From: Bacillota bacterium
GTDB lineage: Bacteria; Bacillota; Clostridia; Christensenellales; QALW01
Assembly: GCA_029007865.1 (NCBI GenBank)
Contig: JAQXIQ010000092.1
Location: 1 to 36,014 of the forward strand
Reading direction: 5' to 3'
Length of the DNA: 36,014 nucleotides
The notes under the pieces are model-generated. The model did not search any database. It was not told the origin of the DNA and saw only the letters and a list, made by a program, of their open reading frames with translations. Below are positions 28,689-36,014 of this stretch, piece after piece; the stretch's first letter is position 1; every line of letters starts with the position of its first letter. Made by a program: the position numbers and the translations under genes.

Positions 28689-28768
28689 AGAGCGCCGCTA
28701 ACGTGCAACAGTACGGGTAAGCAGCAGGGCACGGAAGGGTCTGACTTCCGCGCCCTGTTTTATATCGG

Positions 28769-28857
28769 CCTTATTCCGTTTGTGCGGGGGCGCTTTTGAT
28801 AAGTAATATCCGTTTCCTTTCTGCGGGGACCTTATTCCGTCTGTGCGGGTGCGCTTT
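28769..28857. repeat. 28-bp direct repeat, period 61 bp, that duplicates the 3' end of the AraC gene
   Basis: 28769: CCTTATTCCGTTTGTGCGGGGGCGCTTT; 28830: CCTTATTCCGTCTGTGCGGGTGCGCTTT (2 mismatches). Confidence 0.93.
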
Positions 28858-29674
28858 CCGGAGCCGTGCGGGCGGAGCGGAACTCCCTTATGCTCATACC
28901 GCAGTATTGCCGGAAAAGACGGCTGAGGTATTTGGGGTCGTCTATGCCCACCTGCTCTCCGGCCTGGCGCGCGGTTATATCCTTTGCGCATAATAGCTGC
29001 CGCACCCTTGCAATGCGGGTATAGTTAACATACTGGGTAAAGGTGGTGCCGTTCCGGCGGAAAAGGCTGGCAAGATATCCGCAGCTTATCCCGGCCGCAT
29101 CGGCTGTCTCCTCCAGGGTAACGGGCTTTGCAAGGTTCCTGCCGATATATTCAAGCGCCTTTATATAATGCGGATTATCCACCTTTTCTGCGGCGCGGGA
29201 AAAAGCGTCCAGCAGGGAGAGCAGATTCAGAGCGCACGCCTTTGCGGCCAGCGAGTCCTTGGGCAGAGCGGTAAGCTCCATCAGTATCCTTCCGGCGCCC
29301 GGGCAGGCCGAGGAGGGCAGACTGTCCGGCAGCAGAGCGGTAAGCCCGGCGTCTCCCTGGGTGAGGAACGCCGCCGTAGCGTGCTCATGCATTCCCAGCG
29401 CCTGCACAAGATACGGTCTGTCGTGAGGGGTTATTATTATGTCCCCTTCGCCGTATTCCAGACGGTTGCCGCCGTAGCTCTTTACCATGCCTCCGGAAAT
29501 GCAAAGGGTTATTTCCAGTATGTTTTCATCCCGGTACATGTGCCAGGAGCCTTCCTGCGAGGCGTACCTGTGGGCAAATATGATCTCCGGCAGAGTGTTT
29601 ATGCGAAATTCCGTCAATGCTGTCGCCGCCTTTATGTATAAGTTATGGGTTTGCAGACTGCACGCTTTGGACAA
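28832..29674 (-). CDS. AraC-family transcriptional regulator (cupin-like N-terminus + HTH)
   Basis: TLEETADAAGISCGYLASLFRRNGTTFTQYVNYTRIARVRQLL...YLSRLFRQYCGMSIREFR. Confidence 0.93.
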   Translation of the reverse strand: MSKACSLQTHNLYIKAATALTEFRINTLPEIIFAHRYASQEGSWHMYRDENILEITLCISGGMVKSYGGNRLEYGEGDIIITPHDRPYLVQALGMHEHATAAFLTQGDAGLTALLPDSLPSSACPGAGRILMELTALPKDSLAAKACALNLLSLLDAFSRAAEKVDNPHYIKALEYIGRNLAKPVTLEETADAAGISCGYLASLFRRNGTTFTQYVNYTRIARVRQLLCAKDITARQAGEQVGIDDPKYLSRLFRQYCGMSIREFRSARTAPESAPAQTE

Positions 29675-29865
29675 AATCTGCCCCTGCGGTGCGCGCCTGT
29701 CCCTGAAAATAATAACATATTATATGCGAATTGTCCACCTCTATCCGATGTGTGGGTTGCAATATGCAGCGCAAGCCGTATAATATATTACGGATGGTGG
29801 GATATGTTGTCCCGTAAATGCAAAAGCTGCCGCATAAGCGGTATGCAGGAAAGGAAGTGCTTGAA

Positions 29866-31971
29866 ATGCTGTCCGAGCTTAAAAAGGAGCTGACTGTGCA
29901 TCCGCAGGGTACGCTTATCAGGAACGTGCTGCTTGCAAAGGGGTATACTCAGCCGCTGGAGGATAATTCCTGCCCAGTGGCCACACCGATGCGCAGGGCA
30001 AACGCTTTTGCCTCTCTTATGACGGCGGAGCCTCATGTCTACAAAAACGATCTTATCGCAGGGTCGATATACGGCCTTGTGCAGCCCAGCTCCGCCGATG
30101 AGCAGGAGTGGGCAAACAGAGTGTGCGCTCTGTACGGCTCAAGGAGCTGGCCTACGAACTTTGACCATTACGCGCCGGACTACAGGCGTCTGGTCACCGA
30201 CGGCATAGCGGGAACCATAGCCCGGATAGATGCTTCGGCGCAGAAGCATCAGGGCAGGGAGGCGGAATTTCTGGCGGCCATGCGCAAGTGCATGGAGGCG
30301 TTTTCCGGCTATATTGCCGGGTATGCCGAGGCCGCCGAAAAGGCAGGGCTGAGCGATGTGGCGCAAACCTGCCGTGCGGTTGTGTCGGCTCCGCCCAAAA
30401 CCTTCAGACAGGCGCTGCAGCTGGTATGGCTTACTCATAACGCCTTTGTCATTGAGGGCAGGTTTGCCATGGCGCTGGGCAGGCTGGATCAGTATCTCTA
30501 TCCCTTTTACCGCGATGACATCAAAAGCGGCGCGCTTACCCGCGAATATGCGTTGGAGCTTGTCAGCCATACGCTGATAAAGATAGGCGAGTTCAGGTTT
30601 TTCGGCTTTGACGATACCGTCAACATAGCCATAGGCGGTGTGGACAGGGAGGGCAACGATGCCGTAAACGAGCTGTCCCGCGTGATACTGGAGGCGGTGC
30701 GCCTTTGCAATATTCCCGGGCCCAATCTCTCCGCAAGGATAAGCAGCAAAACCGACAAGAGCTTTATCCGGGACTGCCTGCGCGTTATAGGCACCGGCAT
30801 AGGCTATCCCGCACTTATGAACGATGAGGTCAATGTCGCTTCCCTGGTGCGCAGGGGAGTGCCCCTTGAAGAGGCAAGGGATTACAGTATGGTGGGCTGC
30901 ATCGAAAACTTTGTTACCGGCGCGCAGCCGCCCTGGTGCGACGGCCGCTTCAATACCCCCAAATACCTTGAGCTTGCGCTCAACGAAGGGACGTGTATGC
31001 AGACGGGCAGGCACATGGGCATAAATACCGTGCCGGTGAGCCAAATGAAGTCCATGTCCGATGTGCTGGACGCCTTCAGGCAGCAGATGGAGTACGGTGC
31101 GCTTGATTATGTCACCTGGTTTAATAACGAGAACAGCCGGTATAATCCCTGGCACTATACCCAGCCCTTTATTTCCTGCTTTTGCCGCGATTGCATAGAC
31201 CGCGGACTCAATATCAACGACGGGGGCGCCCTTTATCCGTCGGTGCACGGCGTAGGCCTTATGGGCATTGCCACCGTTGCGGATTCCCTTTACGCCATAG
31301 AGTATGCCGTTTTCGAGAAAAAGCTTTGCACTCTGGAACAGCTTGTCGAGGCGCTCAAGGCCGATTATGTCGGGTTTGAGCCCCTGCGCGCCGAACTGCT
31401 GAGCGCGCCCAAATACGGCAACAACATTCCCCAGGTGGACAAATACGCCCAGTGGTTCGTAACTTCGCAGTACGATATATTCAGCAAATATCACACTCCG
31501 GACGGCGGTTGGTATTCCATAGGTATAGCCTCAAATGTGGCAAATATACCGGCCGGCACCGAGGTCGCCGCCACGCCGGACGGGCGCAGGAACAAAGAGC
31601 CGCTTTCCGACGCCGCCAGCATAATGCACGGCATGGATAAAAACGGCCCCAGCGCGGCGCTGCTTTCGCTGAGCAAGCCGGACTATACCAAAAGCGCTCT
31701 GGGCACTGTGGTAAACCAGAAGTATTCGCCCAATGCCTTCCGCGAGGATAAGCTGGATAAGCTGGCCTCCATGGTTCAGGTTTACTTCTCCAAGGGCGGA
31801 CAGGAGCTGCAGATAAATGCGGTTTCAAGAGAGGTGCTTCAGGACGCCATGGAGCATCCGGAGAACTATTCCTCGCTTATAGTGCGGGTTTCCGGCTTCT
31901 CCGCGTATTACACCTGTCTTTCCAGGGACGTACAGAAGGATATACTCAGGAGGACGGAGCATGAAGGCTGA
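29866..31971 (+). CDS. Glycyl radical enzyme, PFL2/diol-dehydratase-like, substrate unknown (ORF track starts at 29818; ATG 29866 follows an RBS)
   Basis: GCIEN Cys-x-Glu active-site motif (Cys codon 30898-30900); C-terminal glycyl radical motif RVSGFSAYYTCLSRDVQ (Gly codon 31894-31896); NFDHYAPDY; followed by an activase gene. Confidence 0.93.
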   Translation: MLSELKKELTVHPQGTLIRNVLLAKGYTQPLEDNSCPVATPMRRANAFASLMTAEPHVYKNDLIAGSIYGLVQPSSADEQEWANRVCALYGSRSWPTNFDHYAPDYRRLVTDGIAGTIARIDASAQKHQGREAEFLAAMRKCMEAFSGYIAGYAEAAEKAGLSDVAQTCRAVVSAPPKTFRQALQLVWLTHNAFVIEGRFAMALGRLDQYLYPFYRDDIKSGALTREYALELVSHTLIKIGEFRFFGFDDTVNIAIGGVDREGNDAVNELSRVILEAVRLCNIPGPNLSARISSKTDKSFIRDCLRVIGTGIGYPALMNDEVNVASLVRRGVPLEEARDYSMVGCIENFVTGAQPPWCDGRFNTPKYLELALNEGTCMQTGRHMGINTVPVSQMKSMSDVLDAFRQQMEYGALDYVTWFNNENSRYNPWHYTQPFISCFCRDCIDRGLNINDGGALYPSVHGVGLMGIATVADSLYAIEYAVFEKKLCTLEQLVEALKADYVGFEPLRAELLSAPKYGNNIPQVDKYAQWFVTSQYDIFSKYHTPDGGWYSIGIASNVANIPAGTEVAATPDGRRNKEPLSDAASIMHGMDKNGPSAALLSLSKPDYTKSALGTVVNQKYSPNAFREDKLDKLASMVQVYFSKGGQELQINAVSREVLQDAMEHPENYSSLIVRVSGFSAYYTCLSRDVQKDILRRTEHEG

Positions 31972-32842
31972 AGCGCTGGTATCGGATATTCAACGGTGCA
32001 GCTTTGACGACGGGCCGGGCATACGCACTACGGTGTTTTTCAAGGGCTGCAATCTGCATTGCCCGTGGTGCCACAACCCGGAGACCATTCCCCGGTCGCG
32101 CGTGCTGCTGTATGCTCAGGACAGATGCGTGCATTGCGGCATCTGCGCTATAAAATGCCCGGAAAAGTTGGAGCTGCCCCTCAGAGGAGAGGTCTCCTGC
32201 AGCGGCTGCCGGGGCTGTGTCTGCCCGGAGGGCGCGCTGCGGGTAAGCGGCAGAACAATGACTGCGGAGCAGATCTGCGACGTTATAATTCAGGACCGTG
32301 ATTTTTATGCCTCCTCGGGCGGCGGAGTGACACTTTCGGGCGGAGAGCCGCTCCTGCAGTGGGAGACCTGTCTGCAGATCGCGGATTTCTGCCATAAAAA
32401 CGGCATACATGTGCTGCTGGATACCGCCGGATGCGCGGACGCTGCGGTGTTTGACAGTGTGGCGGAAGCGGTGGACGAATTCTATTTTGATTTCAAGCTG
32501 CCGCCGGAGCTGTACGGCTCCGTTTGCGGCGGGAATTTTGAGCTTATCCGGCGCAATCTTGAGCGGCTGATATCGGGCGGCAGGAACTATACGCTGCGGG
32601 TGCCGCTTATACCGGGCTACAGCGCAGAGCCGGAAAACGCAAGGGTAATGGCGGAGTATGCGGCAAAAATCGGCGTAAAAAAGGTGCATCTGCTGCCCTT
32701 TAATCCGCTTGCTCAGTCCAAATACAGCCAGATGGGCAAAAGCTACAAGTTCAAGGGCGAGAGCTTTATGGATAAAAGTCAGCTGGAGGCTCTGCACGCC
32801 ATCTGGCAGGAACAAATCGCGGATACCTCCGTTAAGGAGTAA
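31961..32842 (+). CDS. Glycyl-radical enzyme activating enzyme (radical SAM with ferredoxin-like insert)
   Basis: CNLHCPWCHNPE CxxxCxxC; CVHCGICAIKCP and CSGCRGCVCPEGAL cluster-binding insert; start overlaps the GRE stop by 11 nt. Confidence 0.95.
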   Translation: MKAEALVSDIQRCSFDDGPGIRTTVFFKGCNLHCPWCHNPETIPRSRVLLYAQDRCVHCGICAIKCPEKLELPLRGEVSCSGCRGCVCPEGALRVSGRTMTAEQICDVIIQDRDFYASSGGGVTLSGGEPLLQWETCLQIADFCHKNGIHVLLDTAGCADAAVFDSVAEAVDEFYFDFKLPPELYGSVCGGNFELIRRNLERLISGGRNYTLRVPLIPGYSAEPENARVMAEYAAKIGVKKVHLLPFNPLAQSKYSQMGKSYKFKGESFMDKSQLEALHAIWQEQIADTSVKE

Positions 32843-32954
32843 TAATACGCAGGCCTGACTCTGCGGAGCGCGGCGGCTTAAAGCCGGTGCAAAGCGCGAG
32901 CCTGCGGATAAGCACACAAATAAAAAATGAAAGGACCCTTTTATAAAGGGAAAG

Positions 32955-34049
32955 GTGAAAACCATGGAAAAAGCTGTTGCTGCCGTTTATACAGGAGCCA
33001 ATAAGCCGTTTGAGATAAGGGAATTCCCGGTGGTTCCGGCTCCTGCCGGAATGGCCAGGCTGTCCCTGATAGCAAGCGGAGTGTGCGGTACCGATGTGCA
33101 TATACATAAGGGCCGTCTTGCCATTGTTCCGGAAAAAATAATCGGGCATGAGTTTGTGGGCAAGATAGAGGATATTTCCCCGGAGGACAGCCGCCGCAGC
33201 GGCCTTAACAAGGGCGATAACGCCATAGTGGATATAGCATGCCCGTGCGGCAAATGCAAGCTGTGCAAAAGCGGAGACGACGCCAACTGCGTCAATATGG
33301 GGGTAACAAACGGCGGCGACCCGGCGCAGGCGCCCTACCTTCACGGCGGCTATGCCCGCAAGACCTTCGCTCCGGTGGAAAACCTTATCAAAATCCCGGA
33401 GGGGCTGGATCCCACCACGGTATGCGTTTATGCCTGCGTAGGCTCCACCATAATGCACAATCTGGCTCTTGCCAGGCAGGCCGGCTGCCGTCTTGAGCAG
33501 GCCGATACCGCGGTGGTACAGGGCCTTGGCCCGATGGGAACCTTTGCGGTAATGGTGCTTGCGGCCATGGGCATTAAAAATGTCGTGGCAATAACCGCCA
33601 CGCCGCAGGCGGAGCGCGATGAGGCCGCCAGGAAGCTGGGCGCCACCGAGGTGCTCACCATCAGCGAGGGCGGAATAACCCAAAGGATAAGCGAGCTTAC
33701 CGGGGGGCTTGGTGCCGACATCTGTGTGGAGGCCAGCGGTGCCCCGTCCGCCTTTGCCATGGGTCTGGAAATGCTGCGCAACAGAGGCATCTACCTGGTG
33801 CCCGGACAGTACTCCGTAAGCGGCGGAGTGCCGGTCAGCCCCGAGCTTATAACCTTTAAGGCGCTGCATATTATCGGCTCCTCTCAGTACAGTATATGCG
33901 ATGTGGAGTCGTATCTGGATTTCCTTAAAAATCATCCGGAGCTGTGCCGTGTGATACGCTCCTTTGCCACGCTGTATAAGCTGGAGGATGTCAATACCGC
34001 ATTGCAGGATGCGGCTGCAGGCAAGAACATCAAAACCGTGCTTGTCTGA
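32955..34049 (+). CDS. Zinc-dependent alcohol/polyol dehydrogenase (MDR superfamily); ATG 32964 also possible
   Basis: GVCGTDVHIHKG, GHEFVGKI, structural Zn CPCGKCKLCKSGDDANC, GLGPMGTFAVMVLAAMG. Confidence 0.92.
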   Translation: MKTMEKAVAAVYTGANKPFEIREFPVVPAPAGMARLSLIASGVCGTDVHIHKGRLAIVPEKIIGHEFVGKIEDISPEDSRRSGLNKGDNAIVDIACPCGKCKLCKSGDDANCVNMGVTNGGDPAQAPYLHGGYARKTFAPVENLIKIPEGLDPTTVCVYACVGSTIMHNLALARQAGCRLEQADTAVVQGLGPMGTFAVMVLAAMGIKNVVAITATPQAERDEAARKLGATEVLTISEGGITQRISELTGGLGADICVEASGAPSAFAMGLEMLRNRGIYLVPGQYSVSGGVPVSPELITFKALHIIGSSQYSICDVESYLDFLKNHPELCRVIRSFATLYKLEDVNTALQDAAAGKNIKTVLV

Positions 34050-34130
34050 TTCCCGGGCAGTCTGCGGCGCACCTTTTGCCACGCCGCATTCATGCCGCAT
34101 ACCGCCCATAGAAAACACCGCGCAGAGAGA

Positions 34131-34162
34131 GCCGCGCAGAGATATTTCTCTGCGCGGCTTTT
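34131..34162 (+). terminator. Terminator after the GRE/activase/ADH genes
   Basis: GCCGCGCAGAGA-tatt-TCTCTGCGCGGC then TTTT. Confidence 0.85.
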
Positions 34163-34227
34163 GGTCTTATGAAATCCGCCTGCCGGGCAGGCGGCTGTAA
34201 ACAGGCTTTTGCCGATGAATAAAAAAT

Positions 34228-34284
34228 GATCTCCTGTGATATAATGCAAGGTGCAGTCAGCCGCAGGCAAAAACACAGGAGATC
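34228..34284. repeat. 11-bp perfect inverted repeat, 35-nt spacer, between convergent genes
   Basis: GATCTCCTGTG (34228-34238) and CACAGGAGATC (34274-34284). Confidence 0.9.
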
Positions 34285-34334
34285 GGATATCGGATTGCTA
34301 TAAACAGTTTAACCCTGTATACAACAATAAAGCT

Positions 34335-35015
34335 TTACGGTATAATAGGCAGGTCTTTTTTTGCCTCAGCAATTATATCGATAAATTTTTTGACTTGATT
34401 GATTACCGAAATAAGGCCTTCCTTTTCTATTTTATCAAAGTCCATGAATGTACGGGCACCCGAAACTGCGCAGGCACCGCATTTAATAAAATCGGCGGCA
34501 TTATCAGGGGTAATACCTCCCGAAGGGATAAGGTTCACATCGGGGAACACCATTTTAAGATTGGTCATATACTTGGGGCCGCCCAAAGCGCCGGGGAAGA
34601 TCTTTACCATGGTTGCTCCCTTGCGCATGGCGTTAAATACCTCTGTTGCGGAAAAAGCGCCGCTGAAAACCGGGACATTATATCTGCCCGCCAGATCGAT
34701 AACATCGTCAACAACGCATGGGTTGACAATAATGCTTCCTCCGTGCATAATCACTTCTCTTGCCGAAGTGGGGTCTAAAACGGTGCCTGCGGCAACCAAT
34801 AATTTGTCACCGAAATGTGAGGAAATGGCCTCTATTGCCTCCAAAACGCCGGGTGTGGTCATGGTTACTTCTATCACTCTTGCTCCGCCGTCATACATAG
34901 CCTGTGCGTATGCAATATAGTCATCCTTTTTGTGCAGTTTAATACAGGGCAAAATACCTGTGGATTTGGTTTGCTGTATAACGTATTCTTTTAATGATAC
35001 ATCTCTGCTTCTCAT
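34335..35015 (-). CDS. Bifunctional 4-hydroxy-2-oxoglutarate / KDPG aldolase-like protein
   Basis: GGARVIEVTMTTPGVLEAIEAI, LLVAAGTVLDPTSA, IIVNPCVVDDVIDLA, VKIFPGALGGPKYMTNLKMVFPDVNLIPSGGITPDNAADFIKCGACAV. Confidence 0.9.
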   Translation of the reverse strand: MRSRDVSLKEYVIQQTKSTGILPCIKLHKKDDYIAYAQAMYDGGARVIEVTMTTPGVLEAIEAISSHFGDKLLVAAGTVLDPTSAREVIMHGGSIIVNPCVVDDVIDLAGRYNVPVFSGAFSATEVFNAMRKGATMVKIFPGALGGPKYMTNLKMVFPDVNLIPSGGITPDNAADFIKCGACAVSGARTFMDFDKIEKEGLISVINQVKKFIDIIAEAKKDLPIIP

Positions 35016-35031
35016 AATTATTTCCCCTTAT

Positions 35032-35478
35032 TTATAATTTGATTTTTGCTATCATCTTACCAAGCGGCGCCGGCTCATCGGCGCAGATGCACGGCATATG
35101 CGCATCGTCGGGCAGGGTAATCATAAAATAGCCCGGCAGCAAGGTTATGCAGTCGCCCTCGCCTTCCAGTAAAGCGGCGTCTTTTTCCTCGTTGTAGCTT
35201 ACAAGCTTCAGCCTTTTAACATCGCAGTAACCGATTTTTTCTTTCCCGTACGCCACAAAATGAATGTCGGCATATTTCCTGTGCGCTTCAAAACTGCAGT
35301 CTTCTTTTCTTTTGGTTTGCATAGGACGCGCTTTGACCATTGCGTCACTGTTTTCTATTGCAATATCCGCCTTTTCAAAGGGCTGGCCGGAAACGGCTGC
35401 AAAAAAGTCAAGTGCAGCTTTGAAGTCCGAGCCTAAATAATAATATTTTTCACGGTTCCTGATGTGGTCTGTTATCAT
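35032..35478 (-). CDS. YhcH/YjgK/YiaL family (DUF386) protein
   Basis: FEAHRKYADIHFVAYGKEKIGYC; GDCITLLPGYFMITLPDDAHMPCI cupin-like signature. Confidence 0.85.
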   Translation of the reverse strand: MITDHIRNREKYYYLGSDFKAALDFFAAVSGQPFEKADIAIENSDAMVKARPMQTKRKEDCSFEAHRKYADIHFVAYGKEKIGYCDVKRLKLVSYNEEKDAALLEGEGDCITLLPGYFMITLPDDAHMPCICADEPAPLGKMIAKIKL

Positions 35479-35488
35479 AATCCTTCTC

Positions 35489-36014
35489 CTATCTCTGCAC
35501 CCTGCCCGAAGCGTCGCCGCCCATAAGACGTTTTACTTCCTCTAAGGTTGCAAGGTTAAAATCACCGGTTATGGTTTGTTTGAGTGCTGATGCAGCCGTG
35601 GCAAATTCACAGGTATCCGCCAAAGACATATTGTTCAGCAGCCCGTAAATCATACCTGCCGCAAAGGACGCGCCTCCGCCGCCCCTGTCAACAAGATGGA
35701 TATCATACTTTTTGGAGCGGTAGAATTCCTTGCCGTCATATATCAGCGCCGACCAGCCGTTGTCCGAAGCGGAATAGCTTTCGCGGAGGGTGGATGCAAT
35801 ATATCTGAAGCCGAATTTTTCTTTGAGTTTGACAAAAACGCTTTTGTAAGCCTCAATATCCAGCTCGCCTTTGGTAATATCGGTGTTTTCGGGCTTAAAG
35901 CCTAATACCTTTTCGGCGTCCTCTTCGTTGCCGATGCAAACATCGACATATTGCATAAGTGGGATCATAACGCGCTGTGCTTCTTCCGGAGTCCACAATT
36001 TGCTGCGGTAATTA
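35489..36014 (-). CDS. PfkB-family sugar kinase, 2-keto-3-deoxygluconate kinase-like, 5'-truncated by the window edge
   Basis: Frame stays open to the edge (NYRSKLWTPEEAQRVMIPLM); NEEDAEKVLG; DRGGGGASFAAGMIYGLL in place of the usual DRxGGGDSF. Confidence 0.85.
   Translation of the reverse strand, partial: NYRSKLWTPEEAQRVMIPLMQYVDVCIGNEEDAEKVLGFKPENTDITKGELDIEAYKSVFVKLKEKFGFRYIASTLRESYSASDNGWSALIYDGKEFYRSKKYDIHLVDRGGGGASFAAGMIYGLLNNMSLADTCEFATAASALKQTITGDFNLATLEEVKRLMGGDASGRVQR

Noticed and set aside
30139-31494. 451-aa minus-strand ORF opposite the glycyl-radical enzyme
   Set aside because: Antisense to a well-supported GRE; no recognisable domain.
29866-31971. Annotation as pyruvate formate-lyase
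   Set aside because: Active site is G-C-I-E, not the Cys-Cys pair of PFL; better described as a dehydratase-type GRE.
32832-34118. 428-aa minus-strand ORF opposite the alcohol dehydrogenase
   Set aside because: Antisense to a clear MDR dehydrogenase.

Overview
36-kb window from a GC-rich, apparently spore-forming Firmicute/Clostridia-like chromosome. Assignments come from reading protein motifs only; no database search was run. From left to right: a branched-chain amino acid operon (ilvB-ilvN-ilvC-ilvD) followed by a DUF815-type AAA ATPase; a type IIA topoisomerase pair (parE/parC-like); a CotH-family lipoprotein; two tandem alpha/beta-type SASP genes; a minus-strand SGNH hydrolase; a ~500-bp non-coding region with a dense DnaA-box cluster; an NTF2-like/PBP2-type penicillin-binding protein; a Ca2+/Na+ antiporter; an EamA transporter; a MetY-like PLP enzyme; a GH99-like lipoprotein; a minus-strand membrane protein and LarE; prmC-prfA-sua5-mscS; an AraC regulator divergent from a glycyl-radical enzyme (GRE), its activase and a Zn-alcohol dehydrogenase; and, at the right edge on the minus strand, a KDPG aldolase-like gene, a YhcH/YiaL-like gene and a truncated PfkB kinase. 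The observations most worth following up are (1) the DnaA-box cluster at ~14.58-14.82 kb (five TTWTNCACA matches in ~160 bp, two of them perfect TTATCCACA) with no dnaA/dnaN beside it; (2) the AraC/GRE/activase/ADH locus, whose GRE keeps the dehydratase-type His/Cys-x-Glu/Asp residues but is short and of unknown substrate; (3) the PfkB kinase with Ala in place of the catalytic GxGD aspartate; and (4) several unrelated intergenic tandem-repeat families (7, 15, 20, 45 and 56 bp).
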